From the NCBI RefSeq assembly GCF_037949285.1, contig NZ_CP149926.1:2211501-2275500 (forward strand): 64,000 bases of DNA, written 5' to 3'. Each line of letters opens with the position of its first letter. Positions within the stretch are counted from its first letter, which is position 1. The notes under the pieces were generated by a model. The model made no database searches and was not told the origin of the DNA. It saw only the letters and a program-made list of their open reading frames with translations. The position numbers and the translations under genes were made by a program. Source of the DNA: Thioclava sp. GXIMD4216. GTDB taxonomy: Bacteria; Pseudomonadota; Alphaproteobacteria; Rhodobacterales; Rhodobacteraceae. Shown piece after piece: positions 30,877 to 40,694 of the stretch.

Positions 30877-31143
30877 AAGCGAATATCGACAATAAGATCC
30901 GAAGCAAACCGATCAGTCCAACTCACCGCTCAGGATATGGCATGAGAGCTAACGAGCAAGCGTGAATCGACCGTTTACGGCGAAATGTTTTCCTCTAAAA
31001 TATGCATTTATTAACCCTATTTTCCGCAAATGGCTTGTTTCACAGGGAAAATTCCATGTTGAAATCCCGCGAAATTCTTTGTCGCAGGTGTTTCATTTCC
31101 GGATCACCCGCCCCGAGACGGCAAAGGATGCACAACTTCCGGT

Positions 31144-32337
31144 TTATATCGCCCGTGTTTTTTGCAGCTCTTCGCGCAGAATACGGGCGATCAGCGCGAT
31201 ATCGTCCAGATCGAAGCTCAAAGGCAGCCGCAGATCGAGCAATCCGGCCAGAATGGCATTGCTACGTGGCAGGGATTGGGGCGGAACATAGTGCCAGCTC
31301 TCATGACGTGACGTAAAACCCATCGGCTCCTTCGCGCCGAACCATTTCAGCTCGACCCCGCGCGCCAGACAGCGCGTCACAAAATCCACAACCATAGGGG
31401 CGCTAAAGGCGGGCAGGCGGAACTGGAATGACGATCCCACATAGGATTCGCCCTCGGCACGCGACACCAAGGCCAGCCCCTGCCCCCCTGCAAGCTCGGC
31501 TTCCAATCTCTGGTAAAGGCGATTCCATCGTGCGATCTGCTGCGGCAGATCGGCCAGTTGCGGGCGCAGGATCGCCGCGCGCAGGTTATCCATCCGCCCC
31601 GAGACATTGGGCGTGTCATATTTCGACTGCTCGAAATAGTCGCTGGCGGGGGCAGCGCGGTGGCGCGGATAAAGCATATAGCTGCCCGACAGCAGGATCG
31701 CCCGCGCCATCACCTGCGGATCGTCACTGACCAGCAATCCGCCCTCGCCCGAATTCATATGCTTGTAGGTCTGGGTCGAATAGCAACCGATCACCCCATG
31801 CCGCCCCGAAGGCACCCCCTTCCACGCCGCCCCCATCGTATGGGCGCAATCCTCGATCACCGTCAGGTCATGGCGGCGGGCAATCTCCATCAGCCGGTCC
31901 ATGTCGCAGATATGGCCGCGCATATGGCTCAGCAGCAGCACCCGCGCCTGACCGGCCTTGGCCTCCAGATCATCCAGATCGATCACCAGATCTTCCGTCA
32001 CCTCGACCAGCACCGGCACGCCCCCCACCGCCGCAATCGCGCCGGGCACAGGCGCCAGCGTAAAAGCATTGGTCAGCACGTGCTCGCCCTGCCGCACACC
32101 AATCGCCCGTAAGGCGCAGCCCAGAGCATAGCCCCCCGATGCCACCGCCAACGCAAAGCGCGCGCCGGTGAAATCGGCAAACTCGATCTCGAGATCGGCC
32201 ACTTCGCCATATTCGCCCGGAAGGGTGTTATAGCGGTGCAGCCGCCCGTGGCGCATCACCTCGACGGCGCGGGCGATGGCCGCCTCGGGGAGAGGCTCCT
32301 GCTGGGTGAAGGGCTTGGTAAAGATCTCGTCAGGCAT
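31144..32337 (-). CDS. DegT/DnrJ/EryC1/StrS family aminotransferase
   Basis: A 397-residue PLP-dependent sugar-aminotransferase-type enzyme. The cofactor-binding features are present: ASGGYALGCALRAIG, the aspartate of VIEDCAHTMGA (Asp 163) and the Schiff-base lysine in YSTQTYKHMNSGEGG (Lys 192). Family members usually transaminate nucleotide-linked keto sugars for surface polysaccharides or antibiotics, but no sugar-nucleotide genes lie beside it, so the substrate is unknown. The frame extends 84 codons upstream into the next gene; MPDEIFTKPF is chosen because it fits the family and leaves a normal gap to the phosphatase gene. Confidence 0.85.
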   Translation of the reverse strand: MPDEIFTKPFTQQEPLPEAAIARAVEVMRHGRLHRYNTLPGEYGEVADLEIEFADFTGARFALAVASGGYALGCALRAIGVRQGEHVLTNAFTLAPVPGAIAAVGGVPVLVEVTEDLVIDLDDLEAKAGQARVLLLSHMRGHICDMDRLMEIARRHDLTVIEDCAHTMGAAWKGVPSGRHGVIGCYSTQTYKHMNSGEGGLLVSDDPQVMARAILLSGSYMLYPRHRAAPASDYFEQSKYDTPNVSGRMDNLRAAILRPQLADLPQQIARWNRLYQRLEAELAGGQGLALVSRAEGESYVGSSFQFRLPAFSAPMVVDFVTRCLARGVELKWFGAKEPMGFTSRHESWHYVPPQSLPRSNAILAGLLDLRLPLSFDLDDIALIARILREELQKTRAI

Positions 32338-32413
32338 CGGCCATGCTCCAGAGTTCGGCGGAAAATCGGCACCATTCGGCGGGCGGTACAACGCGCAGCC
32401 GCCGCCCCGCCCC

Positions 32414-33094
32414 TCAGCCCTGTGGCCGCGCGGGCAGAAGCTGCGCGACCAATGCGGGCAGGATCGTATAGCTGGCCATCGCCGCCTCGGGTTCCAGACG
32501 CAAGATAGCCTCGCCCTCGGGGCCGAAAGTGACCAGTACACAAGGCACCCCCACGGCGGCGGCGGTCTTCCGGTCCGTTTCGGTATCACCGATCAGGACC
32601 GATTGCGCCACAGCCCCCCCTGCCCGCTCGACTGCCGCAAGATAGGGGGCGGGGTCGGGTTTGCGGGTGGGCAGGGTATCGGCCCCGATCAGCGCATCGA
32701 ACAGAGGCGCAATGCCAAGCTGATCCACCAGCTTCACCGCAAGGCCTTCGGGCTTATTGGTGCAGATAGCGGTCTTGTACCCCGCCTCGCGCAGCGCCTC
32801 TATCGCCGCCACCACACCGGGATACAGCGTGGTGTGGACGCAGATATGGGCGTCGTAATGGGCCAGAAGGCGGTCGAAATCGGCATCGATGGCCGCCTCC
32901 ACATCCTCATGGCCCAGCCGTCCGAACCCCTCGCGCAGCATCGCCCGCCCGCCATGAAAAGCGATCACCGCATCGTCCAGCGGATGCAGCACCGGCGCAT
33001 AGCCGCGCGCCACGAAACAGGCATTGGCCGCCGCGATAAGATCCGCCGAGGTATCGGCCAATGTGCCGTCCAGATCGAAGACAACCGTCTGCAT
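32414..33094 (-). CDS. gph: HAD-superfamily phosphatase, phosphoglycolate phosphatase-like
   Basis: A 226-residue haloacid-dehalogenase-type hydrolase. The nucleophile motif VVFDLDGTLADTS (Asp 7, Asp 9), motif II CTNKPEG, the lysine motif RKPDPAPY and the acidic motif IGDTETDRKTAA are all intact, with a helical cap between residues ~20 and 85. It is probably phosphoglycolate phosphatase, removing 2-phosphoglycolate formed from oxygenation or DNA repair; other HAD substrates cannot be excluded. MQTVVFDLDG is the start; the open frame upstream overlaps glmU's 5' region on the other strand. It is divergent from glmU. Confidence 0.82.
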   Translation of the reverse strand: MQTVVFDLDGTLADTSADLIAAANACFVARGYAPVLHPLDDAVIAFHGGRAMLREGFGRLGHEDVEAAIDADFDRLLAHYDAHICVHTTLYPGVVAAIEALREAGYKTAICTNKPEGLAVKLVDQLGIAPLFDALIGADTLPTRKPDPAPYLAAVERAGGAVAQSVLIGDTETDRKTAAAVGVPCVLVTFGPEGEAILRLEPEAAMASYTILPALVAQLLPARPQG

Positions 33095-33233
33095 GCAGTC
33101 CTTCCTGTCCCGAAGCCGGGACGATGTTGAAACACGCCGAAAGACGACGTGATGATCAGGCACCTTGCGGCCCGTTGCACTATGGGTAAAACGGGGATGA
33201 GCAGAAGAAAAGGCCAGAAGAAAAGGCAGAGCT

Positions 33234-34595
33234 ATGGCAAACGCGCTGATTATCCTTGCTGCCGGGCAAGGCACCCGCATGAATTCCGACCTGCCGAAGG
33301 TGCTGCATCAGGTGGGCCGCGCGCCTCTGGTCGCGCATGCTTTGGCCGCAGGACGCGCGCTGGAGCCCGAGCGGATTATCGCCGTAACCGGCCACGGGGC
33401 CGATCTGGTGGAGAAGGCGATCGGCCAATGGGCACCCGATGCGCAATATGTCCGGCAGGCCGAGCAGCTTGGCACCGGCCATGCCGTGGCACAGGCGCTG
33501 CCGCTGCTGGAGGGCTTCGACGGGCGCGTGATCGTGCTCTATGGCGACACACCCTTCATCCGCCCCGAAACGCTGGATGCGCTTGCCGCCTCGGATGCGG
33601 CGGTTGCGGTGCTGGGCTTTGTGGCCGCCGATCCGGGCCGTTACGGACGCCTGATCGCGCAGGGTCCCGCGCTGGAGCGGATCGTGGAATACAAGGACGC
33701 CTCCGAAAGCGAGCGGGCGATCCGGCTGTGCAATTCCGGCGTCATCGCCTGTGATGCGGTGCTGCTGACCGAGCTGGTGCAGGGTTTGAGCAATGACAAT
33801 GCGGCGGGCGAATATTACCTGACCGATATCGTGGGCGCGGCGCGTGCCCGCGGCCTGAGCGCCGAAGTGGTCACCTGCGACGAGGCCGAGACGCTGGGCA
33901 TCAACACCCGCGCCGAACTCGCCCGTGCCGAGGCCCTGTTCCAGACCCGCCAGCGCAACGACGCTCTGGAAAACGGCGTCAGCATGGCCGATCCCGACAG
34001 CGTCTATTTCGCACTCGATACGTATCTGGGCCGCGATGTGACCGTGGGCCCGAATGTGGTGTTCGGCACGGGGGTCACCGTTGAATCCGGCGCCTCCATC
34101 GAAGCCTTCTGCCATCTTGAAGGCTGCCATATCTCGCGCGGGGCCACTATCGGGCCCTTTGCCCGCCTGCGCCCCGGCGCCGAACTGGCCGAGGATGTCC
34201 ATGTGGGCAATTTCGTCGAGGTCAAGAATGCGACGCTGGCCGAGGGGGTGAAGGTCGGCCATCTGACCTATCTGGGCGATGCCGAGATCGGCGCGCGCAC
34301 CAATATCGGCGCGGGCACCATCACCTGCAACTATGATGGCGTCTTCAAACATCGCACGGTGATCGGAGAAGACGCGTTTATCGGCTCCTCGACCATGCTG
34401 GTGGCCCCCGTGACCATCGGTGCGCGCGCGCTCACCGGATCGGGGTCGGTGATTACCAAGAATGTGCCCGATGACGCCCTTTCCGTGGCGCGCGGCCAAC
34501 AGGTCAACAAACCCGGTCTGGCCCGCAAACTGATGACCATGCTGCGCGAGGAAAAAGCCCGCCGCGCCGCCGCGAAATCCGAAAAGAAAGGCTGA
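33234..34595 (+). CDS. glmU: bifunctional UDP-GlcNAc pyrophosphorylase / GlcN-1-P acetyltransferase
   Basis: A 453-residue bifunctional enzyme making UDP-GlcNAc for peptidoglycan and LPS. The N-terminal uridylyltransferase starts ALIILAAGQGTRMNSDLPK with GTGHAVAQALP and LYGDTPFI. The C-terminal left-handed beta-helix acetyltransferase runs from about 250 (TVGPNVVFGTGVTVESGA) with GAGTITCNYDGVFKHRT near the active site. The gene starts with a modest GGCAGAG ribosome-binding site and is followed four bases later by glmS, the enzyme making its substrate precursor. Confidence 0.96.
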   Translation: MANALIILAAGQGTRMNSDLPKVLHQVGRAPLVAHALAAGRALEPERIIAVTGHGADLVEKAIGQWAPDAQYVRQAEQLGTGHAVAQALPLLEGFDGRVIVLYGDTPFIRPETLDALAASDAAVAVLGFVAADPGRYGRLIAQGPALERIVEYKDASESERAIRLCNSGVIACDAVLLTELVQGLSNDNAAGEYYLTDIVGAARARGLSAEVVTCDEAETLGINTRAELARAEALFQTRQRNDALENGVSMADPDSVYFALDTYLGRDVTVGPNVVFGTGVTVESGASIEAFCHLEGCHISRGATIGPFARLRPGAELAEDVHVGNFVEVKNATLAEGVKVGHLTYLGDAEIGARTNIGAGTITCNYDGVFKHRTVIGEDAFIGSSTMLVAPVTIGARALTGSGSVITKNVPDDALSVARGQQVNKPGLARKLMTMLREEKARRAAAKSEKKG

Positions 34596-34599
34596 GCCC

Positions 34600-36414
34600 A
34601 TGTGCGGAATCATCGGCGTGCTTGGCACGCATGAAGTCTCCCCCCTTCTGGTCGAAAGCCTCAAGCGGCTGGAATATCGCGGCTATGACAGCGCGGGCAT
34701 CGCCACCATCAACGAAGGCCGCCTTGACCGCCGCCGCGCGGTGGGCAAGCTGGTCAACCTCTCGGATCTTCTGGTGCATGAACCGCTGCCGGGCAAAGCC
34801 GGCATCGGCCATACCCGCTGGGCGACCCACGGCGCGGCGACGGTGACCAATGCGCATCCCCATCGCTCGGGGCCGGTGGCGGTGGTCCATAACGGCATCA
34901 TCGAGAATTTCCGCGAGCTGCGCGCCGAGCTGGCCCAAGCCGGCATCACCCCCGAAACCGAGACCGACACCGAAACCGTGGCCCAGCTGACCCGCCTGAT
35001 GATGGACCGCGGCATGCCCCCGCGCGAGGCGGCCGTGGCCACGCTGGCCAAGCTTGAGGGCGCCTTCGCCCTTCTGTGGCTGTTTGACGGCGAGGACGAT
35101 CTGATGATCGCCGCGCGTAAGGGCTCGCCTCTGGCGATCGGGCATGGCGAGGGCGAAATGTTCGTGGGCTCGGATGCCATCGCGCTGTCGCCGATGACCG
35201 ACCGCATCACCTATCTGGAAGAGGGCGATTATGCCTTCATCACCCGGCAGGGCGCGGAGATCTTCGACCACGCGGGCCGCCGCGCCAATCGCGATGAGGC
35301 CCGTATCGATCTGGGCCAGACCCGCGTCGAAAAGGGCGGATACAAGCATTTCATGGCCAAGGAGATCGCCGAGCAACCGGTGGTTCTGGCCGATGCGCTG
35401 GCCCATTATCTGCGGGGCGACAGCCTCAACCTGCCGGAAAGCGTGGATTTTTCCGGCACCGAGCGGCTGACGCTGGTGGCCTGTGGCACGGCCTTCTATG
35501 CCTGCCAGACCGCGAAATACTGGTTTGAAAAGCTCGCGGGCATCCCCTGCGAGATTGATGTCGCCTCCGAGTTCCGCTACCGCGAGCCGCCGATGCCCGC
35601 GCGCTCCACGGCGCTGTTTGTCAGCCAGTCGGGCGAAACCGCCGATACGCTGGCCGCGCTGCGCTATTGCAACGAGAAGGTCGAGAAAACCATCGCCGTG
35701 GTCAATGTCCCCACCTCCACTATGGCGCGCGAGGCGGGCATCGCCCTGCCGATCCATGCGGGCGTCGAAGTGGGCGTGGCCTCGACCAAAGCCTTCACCT
35801 GCCAGCTACTGACCCTTGCCATTCTGGCGCTGAAAGCGGGTCTGGATCGCGGCCACCTCAAGCCCGAGGACGCCCAGAAACACATGGAAGCCCTGCGCGC
35901 CCTGCCCGGCCTGATGAATGCAGGCCTCGGCATCGGCGCGAAAATCGCCGAGCTGTCGGGCCAGCTGGCCGAGGCGCAGGACATCCTCTTCCTCGGGCGC
36001 GGCCCGCTGTATCCGCTGGCGATGGAAGGCGCGCTGAAGCTGAAGGAAATCAGCTATATCCACGCCGAAGGCTATGCCAGCGGCGAGCTGAAACACGGCC
36101 CCATCGCGCTGATCGAACGCACGGTTCCGGTGATCGTCTTCGCCCCCCATGACGGGCTTTTCGACAAGACCGTATCGAACATGCAAGAGGTCATGGCGCG
36201 CCACGGCAAGGTGCTTCTGGTCTCCGATGCCCAAGGCCTCTCCGAGGCCTCCGAGGGCACCTGGGCCACGCTGCAGCTGCCGGAAGTGCTTGAACCCTGG
36301 GCCCCGATCCTCTATGCGCTGCCCGCGCAACTTCTGGCCTATCACACCGCCATCGCTAAAGGCACCGATGTGGACCAGCCCCGCAACCTAGCTAAATCGG
36401 TGACCGTCGAATGA
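34600..36414 (+). CDS. glmS: glutamine--fructose-6-phosphate aminotransferase
   Basis: A 604-residue GlmS that makes glucosamine-6-phosphate from fructose-6-phosphate and glutamine. The N-terminal glutaminase begins MCGIIGVLG, with the nucleophile Cys exposed after Met removal, and has GHTRWATHG and HNGIIENF. Two SIS domains follow (SQSGETADTLAAL and GRGPLYPLAMEGALKLKE), and the conserved C-terminus ends KSVTVE. It follows glmU by four bases and its stop overlaps the next gene by four, so three genes are coupled. I see no glmS ribozyme; the gap is too short for one. Confidence 0.97.
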   Translation: MCGIIGVLGTHEVSPLLVESLKRLEYRGYDSAGIATINEGRLDRRRAVGKLVNLSDLLVHEPLPGKAGIGHTRWATHGAATVTNAHPHRSGPVAVVHNGIIENFRELRAELAQAGITPETETDTETVAQLTRLMMDRGMPPREAAVATLAKLEGAFALLWLFDGEDDLMIAARKGSPLAIGHGEGEMFVGSDAIALSPMTDRITYLEEGDYAFITRQGAEIFDHAGRRANRDEARIDLGQTRVEKGGYKHFMAKEIAEQPVVLADALAHYLRGDSLNLPESVDFSGTERLTLVACGTAFYACQTAKYWFEKLAGIPCEIDVASEFRYREPPMPARSTALFVSQSGETADTLAALRYCNEKVEKTIAVVNVPTSTMAREAGIALPIHAGVEVGVASTKAFTCQLLTLAILALKAGLDRGHLKPEDAQKHMEALRALPGLMNAGLGIGAKIAELSGQLAEAQDILFLGRGPLYPLAMEGALKLKEISYIHAEGYASGELKHGPIALIERTVPVIVFAPHDGLFDKTVSNMQEVMARHGKVLLVSDAQGLSEASEGTWATLQLPEVLEPWAPILYALPAQLLAYHTAIAKGTDVDQPRNLAKSVTVE

Positions 36415-37310
36415 GCCGCAAACGTGGGGGCCGCAAAGGCCCCAAACCCGAAATCCTGCAGGACGATGGCACCCGCCTCTCGCCCGAAGAAACCGCAAAA
36501 CTCAGCGCCGAGGCCGAAGCCTATGCCGCCTCGGATGCCGATTACGAGTTCTTCGAGGAAGAGGCCGAGCCGGAAGACACCGTCGCACCGCCCAGCATCG
36601 AAGATGCGCTCTATGCCCTTGAGGCATGGGCCGATGCAGAACGCGCCGCCCAACTGCAAGCGCAAACCGGCACCAGCTGCCGCGTCATCGGCGTAACCGC
36701 CACCGGCCTCACCGATATGGCCGCCATGTGGCGCGAGGCGCTGGACAATGAAGGCCGTGTCAGCCTCGCCAATGAGCTTTGGCAATCGGGCATCTATGAG
36801 GCCCGCATCGCCGCCACCAAGCTGCTGACCCAAGCCCGCATGCGCCCCGACGATATGGCGTGGCAACTGCTGACCCGCTGGATCGAAGAGGCCGATTGCT
36901 TCGCCCTGATCGACGCGCTCAGCAAGCCGGCGGCCAAACGCCTGCAGGCCAATCTCGCACGCCTCAGCCAGCTTGACGCATGGGCGAATGAGGGCCAGCC
37001 CCTCTCCGAAGACCTCGACGAAGCGGTCGAACAGCCCCAAGGCCCGATCGGCCCGAAGCTCGCCATCTTCCTGATGACGCGCCCCTATACCAAGCTGCGC
37101 AACCCCAAACCCGAAGACCACCGCGTACAAGACCACCTGCTGACACTGGCCGCACGTCTGGCACCGGGCGCGCCGGTCGATCTGTCGCGCGCCATCGGCC
37201 GCTGGCTGGCAGATCTGGCAAAATTCGAACGCGCCCGCGTCGAACATTTCCTTGCCACACAGGAACATCTGCCGCGCACCCTGCGCCGCGAAGCCCAGAA
37301 CGGCCTCTGA
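36411..37310 (+). CDS. AlkD-like HEAT-repeat protein with acidic N-terminal extension
   Basis: A 299-residue protein. Residues 1-65 are charged, first basic (MSRKRGGRKGPKP) then strongly acidic. The rest is helical and resembles the DNA alkylation-repair glycosylase AlkD: CRVIGVTATGLTDMAAMWRE, then LANELWQSGIYEARIAATKLL and AWQLLTRWIEEADCFALIDAL. In AlkD the last segment normally reads like NWDLCD; here a Trp is replaced although the final Asp is kept, so glycosylase activity is doubtful. Its ATG overlaps the glmS stop by four bases. Either an AlkD relative with changed function or a paralogue used for DNA binding is possible. A moderate-confidence call. Confidence 0.55.
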   Translation: MSRKRGGRKGPKPEILQDDGTRLSPEETAKLSAEAEAYAASDADYEFFEEEAEPEDTVAPPSIEDALYALEAWADAERAAQLQAQTGTSCRVIGVTATGLTDMAAMWREALDNEGRVSLANELWQSGIYEARIAATKLLTQARMRPDDMAWQLLTRWIEEADCFALIDALSKPAAKRLQANLARLSQLDAWANEGQPLSEDLDEAVEQPQGPIGPKLAIFLMTRPYTKLRNPKPEDHRVQDHLLTLAARLAPGAPVDLSRAIGRWLADLAKFERARVEHFLATQEHLPRTLRREAQNGL

Positions 37311-37312
37311 GT

Positions 37313-37391
37313 CCAGCTGCCGAAAATATCCTCGGGGGATGAATTTCATATTCCCCGAATATGAAAGAAGGGGGCGAGATCGCCCCCTTTT
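37313..37391 (+). repeat. intergenic repeat element, copy A
   Basis: The core CCAGCTGC, three bases, AAATATCC and a G run (37313-37338) is followed by a perfect 10-pair hairpin TTTCATATTC/GAATATGAAA (37344-37366) and a second G-rich hairpin that is also a terminator (37370-37391). It lies between two convergent genes. The same core occurs in copies B and C. Confidence 0.8.
37370..37391 (+). terminator. intrinsic terminator between convergent genes
   Basis: GGGGGCGA and TCGCCCCC form an 8-pair stem followed by TTTT. It serves the glmU-glmS-AlkD-like unit and may work weakly in the other direction, where CTTCTTTC follows. Confidence 0.85.
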
Positions 37392-37409
37392 CCACATCTG
37401 CCACCAAGA

Positions 37410-38183
37410 TCAGGCCACTTTCACCGCACCACGCCGCGCAATCGCCCACGACCTCACCGAATGACCAAAGGCCTCGAACAGGGGCCGCGACACTGGGTCC
37501 TGCGCCGCCCGATGCTCGGGGTGCCATTGCACTGACATGGTAAACCCGGGCGCGTCTTTCACATAGATCGCCTCGGCAGTGCCATCATCGGCCCGCCCCT
37601 CGATCACGATGCGAGGGCCCGCTTCCAGAATGCCCTGACCGTGCAGCGAATTGGTTTCCACCTCTTCCGCCCCGAAGAGCCGCGCAAATCGCCCCCCCGC
37701 AGCAAGCGAGACCTTGTGCCGGTTGGAAAACCCTTCCTCCAGCGACACATCCACAGGCATCCGGTGGTTGCGCCGCCCCGGCAATTCGCGGATCTCGGGA
37801 TGCAGCGTCGAGCCCATCGCCACGGCAATCTCCTGAAACCCGCGGCAGATCCCGAAAATCGGCTGCCCCGTCGCCACACAGGCCCGCACAAGCTCCAGTG
37901 CAATGGCATCGCGCTTGCGGTCAAAAGTGCCATGCGCCTCGGTTTCCTCATCGCCATATTCGGACGGGTGCACATTCGGGCGCCCGCCGGGCAGAAGGAA
38001 ACCGTCACAGCTTTCCATCAGTTCGGCCACCGTCATCCAGCCGGGGTCGGGCGGAATGATCATCGGGATACAGCCAGACACTTCCGCAATCGCCTCGGAC
38101 ACCATGGTGCCGGTCTCGTGCACCGGAAAACGATCATTGATCAGCGCGGTGTTGCCGATAATGCCTACGATGGGTCTGGTCAT
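37410..38183 (-). CDS. gamma-glutamyl-gamma-aminobutyrate hydrolase family protein (class I GATase-like)
   Basis: A 257-residue peptidase C26-type hydrolase. The triad is visible: Cys 113 in FGICRGFQEIA, with His 221 and Glu 223 in VQWHPEH. The oxyanion glycine loop LLPGGRPNVHPSEYG also fits PuuD-type enzymes, which cleave gamma-glutamyl amides such as gamma-glutamyl-GABA in putrescine breakdown. No other polyamine gene is adjacent, so the substrate is inferred from the family only. It reads away from the malate synthase gene's 3' end... both are on the minus strand, 193 bases apart, and probably have separate promoters because a terminator-like hairpin lies between. Confidence 0.82.
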   Translation of the reverse strand: MTRPIVGIIGNTALINDRFPVHETGTMVSEAIAEVSGCIPMIIPPDPGWMTVAELMESCDGFLLPGGRPNVHPSEYGDEETEAHGTFDRKRDAIALELVRACVATGQPIFGICRGFQEIAVAMGSTLHPEIRELPGRRNHRMPVDVSLEEGFSNRHKVSLAAGGRFARLFGAEEVETNSLHGQGILEAGPRIVIEGRADDGTAEAIYVKDAPGFTMSVQWHPEHRAAQDPVSRPLFEAFGHSVRSWAIARRGAVKVA

Positions 38184-38337
38184 GCCTGCTCTCCTTTGCG
38201 GTCAAGCTAAGCGGGAAGGTTTCGCAAGAAAAGGCTTCATATGCGCAACAAATGTGCGCCACGGCGAAGAGCCTGCCAAAGATACGCACAGCCTGCCCGT
38301 CGCGTAACATTCTGCCCGCGAATGCAGCGCGACAAAG

Positions 38338-38366
38338 CGGATCTGCCTGCACCGCAAGCAGATCCG
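38338..38366 (-). terminator. probable terminator after glcB
   Basis: On the minus strand CGGATCTGC, an 11-base loop and GCAGATCCG form a perfect 9-pair stem followed by CTTTGTC. The T tract is short, so efficiency is uncertain. It lies 11 bases after the glcB stop. Confidence 0.6.
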
Positions 38367-38376
38367 GTTCGGTTAC

Positions 38377-40533
38377 CTAGCGGGCCGCCTTATATTGCAG
38401 GCGACGGTGATGCAGGACCGGCTCGGTATAGCCCGAAGGCTGGTTGCGCCCCTGAAACACCAGATCGCAGGCCGCCTGAAAGGCCACGCCATTATAATCG
38501 GGCGCCATCGGCTGATAGGCCGGATCGCCCGCGTTCTGGCGGTCCACCACCACAGCCATCTCGCGCAGCCCATGCATCACGGCCTCTTCCGAAACCACCC
38601 CGTGATGCAGCCAGTTGGCCAGCGCCTGCGCCGAAATCCGGCAGGTCGCGCGGTCTTCCATCAGCCCCACGTCATGGATATCGGGCACTTTGGAGCAGCC
38701 CACCCCCTGATCGACCCAGCGCACCACATAGCCCAGAATGCCCTGCGCGTTATTGCGGATCTCGCGGGAGGTTTCCTCTTCCGAGAAATTACGCCCCGTG
38801 GCCAGCGGGATCGACAGCAGATCGTCCAGCCGCTCGGGCCGGCGCTCGGCCGCAATCTCGCGCTGGCGGGCCAGAACATCCACCGCATGGTAATGCATCG
38901 CATGCAAAGTGGCCGCCGTGGGCGATGGCACCCAAGCACAATTGGCCCCCGCCTTGGGGTGGCCCACCTTCTGCTCCAGCATGGCGGCCATCAGATCGGG
39001 CATCGCCCACATGCCCTTGCCAATCTGCGCCCGCCCCGAAAGCCCGCAGCGCAGACCGATATCCACATTGCGGTCCTCATAGGCGGCAATCCACGGCTGG
39101 GATTTCATCTCGCCCTTGGGCAGCAGAGGCCCAGCCTCCATCGACGTATGGATCTCGTCGCCCGTCCGGTCAAGGAAGCCCGTGTTGATAAAGGCCACGC
39201 GATGTTTAGCCGCGCGGATACATTCCTTGAGGTTCACCGAGGTCCGGCGCTCCTCATCCATGATCCCCAGCTTCACCGTATAGCGCGGCAGGCCCAGCAC
39301 CTCTTCGACATAGTCAAAGACCGCACAGGCAAAAGCGACTTCGGCAGGACCATGCATCTTCGGCTTGACCACATAGACCGAGCCCGTCTCGGAGTTACGC
39401 GGCCCGTCCGTCTTGACCAGATCGGGCATGGCGCAAAGCGTGGTCACCAGCGCATCCATCAGCCCCTCGGGGATCTCGCGGCCCTCGGCATCCAGCACGG
39501 CAGGGTTGGTCATCAGATGGCCGACATTACGCACCAGCATCATCGAGCGGCCCTTCAGCTGCGCCTCACCGCCTTCGGGCAGGGTGATGGCCAGATCGGG
39601 GTTCAACGCGCGGGTGAAGGTCTTGCCCCCCTTCTCGACGCTTTCGGTCAGATCGCCGCGCATCAGCCCCAGCCAGTTGGAATAGGCCAGCACCTTATCC
39701 TCGGCATCCACAGCGGCGACCGAATCCTCGCAATCCATGATCGCGGAGACAGCCGCCTCCATCACAACGTCGCTGATATGCGCCGGATCGGTCTTGCCGA
39801 TGGGATGGGTGGCATCGATCTTCACGATCACATGCAGCCCGTTATTCTTCAGCACAATGGCCGAGGGCGCCTCTGCCGCGCCCTGATAACCTGCAAATTG
39901 CGCAGGGTTCATCAGGCCGGTCAGATCATCGGTGGTCACAAACAGCCCGCCATGATCAACCCGCAGGTCACTGACATCGGCCCATTTGCCCGAAACCAGC
40001 GGGAAGGTCCTGTCCAGAAACGCCTTGGCCGCGGCGACTACCTTCGCCCCGCGTGCAGCATCAAAGCCCTTGCCTTCAGGCAGATCGCCCAAAGCATCCG
40101 TGCCGTAAAACGCATCGTACAAAGACCCCCAACGCGCATTGGCGGCATTCAGCGCATAGCGCGCGTTCATGATCGGAACCACCAGCTGCGGGCCGCAGAT
40201 CTGCGCGAATTCCGGATCGGTCGCGGGGGTCTCGACGGTGAAATCCGCGCCCTCGGGCAGCAGATAGCCGATCTCCTGCAGGAAGGCCTTATAGGCCGCC
40301 GCCTCATGCGGCTCACCGCGCCGCTGCAAATGCCATGCGTCGATCTGCGCCTGCATCTTCTCGCGCACCTCCAGCAGGTCGCGGTTTTTCGGAGCGAAAT
40401 CGCTCATCAGCACCGCAAGACCTGCCCAGAACCGCTTGGGCGTCACCTCCGTGCCCGCAAGCGCCTGCTCTTCGATAAAGGCGGCAAGCTCTGCCGCGAC
40501 CTGTAATCCTGCGCGCTCGACCCGATCAACCAT
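38377..40533 (-). CDS. glcB: malate synthase G
   Basis: A 718-residue monomeric malate synthase that condenses glyoxylate with acetyl-CoA. Length and motifs are those of the G isoform: the N-terminal [52 protein letters not shown] and [20 protein letters not shown], which contain active-site and Mg-binding residues. It serves the glyoxylate or ethylmalonyl-CoA route for growth on acetate. No isocitrate lyase gene lies in this window. It is divergent from pepN, and the short gap holds a small palindrome GTGTC-CAGT-GACAC. Confidence 0.96.
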   Translation of the reverse strand: MVDRVERAGLQVAAELAAFIEEQALAGTEVTPKRFWAGLAVLMSDFAPKNRDLLEVREKMQAQIDAWHLQRRGEPHEAAAYKAFLQEIGYLLPEGADFTVETPATDPEFAQICGPQLVVPIMNARYALNAANARWGSLYDAFYGTDALGDLPEGKGFDAARGAKVVAAAKAFLDRTFPLVSGKWADVSDLRVDHGGLFVTTDDLTGLMNPAQFAGYQGAAEAPSAIVLKNNGLHVIVKIDATHPIGKTDPAHISDVVMEAAVSAIMDCEDSVAAVDAEDKVLAYSNWLGLMRGDLTESVEKGGKTFTRALNPDLAITLPEGGEAQLKGRSMMLVRNVGHLMTNPAVLDAEGREIPEGLMDALVTTLCAMPDLVKTDGPRNSETGSVYVVKPKMHGPAEVAFACAVFDYVEEVLGLPRYTVKLGIMDEERRTSVNLKECIRAAKHRVAFINTGFLDRTGDEIHTSMEAGPLLPKGEMKSQPWIAAYEDRNVDIGLRCGLSGRAQIGKGMWAMPDLMAAMLEQKVGHPKAGANCAWVPSPTAATLHAMHYHAVDVLARQREIAAERRPERLDDLLSIPLATGRNFSEEETSREIRNNAQGILGYVVRWVDQGVGCSKVPDIHDVGLMEDRATCRISAQALANWLHHGVVSEEAVMHGLREMAVVVDRQNAGDPAYQPMAPDYNGVAFQAACDLVFQGRNQPSGYTEPVLHHRRLQYKAAR

Positions 40534-40694
40534 CGCACCCTCCCGTCATTCGTGATTTGGCTTACAACCTGACCCGAGATCACCGGAGTGTCCAGTGACA
40601 CAAAGACATGACCCCGTCTTGAACCTCCCCGCGCGCAGGCCTACCCTGAGCCGCCTATAAAGACGTCACAAGACGAAGCAAAGGAGCCACCCCG

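Larger units (their letters stand above)
30734..31143. other. gene-free regulatory region upstream of nuo
   Basis: These 410 bases lie between the end of the aminotransferase gene and nuoA, both on the minus strand. They hold the nuo promoter, a perfect 7-pair hairpin in the leader and an 8-base inverted repeat. The part from about 30830 to 31080 is clearly more A/T-rich than the surrounding genes. I see no convincing gene in it; short plus-strand frames run into the aminotransferase gene and have no family match. Confidence 0.7.

Noticed and set aside
30962..31316. Two short plus-strand frames in the gap beside the aminotransferase.
   Set aside because: They run into the 3' end of the aminotransferase gene, differ from each other in frame and have no good ribosome-binding site or similarity.
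34595..34600. A possible glmS ribozyme.
   Set aside because: Only four bases separate glmU and glmS; there is no room for one, and the ribozyme is typical of Gram-positive bacteria.
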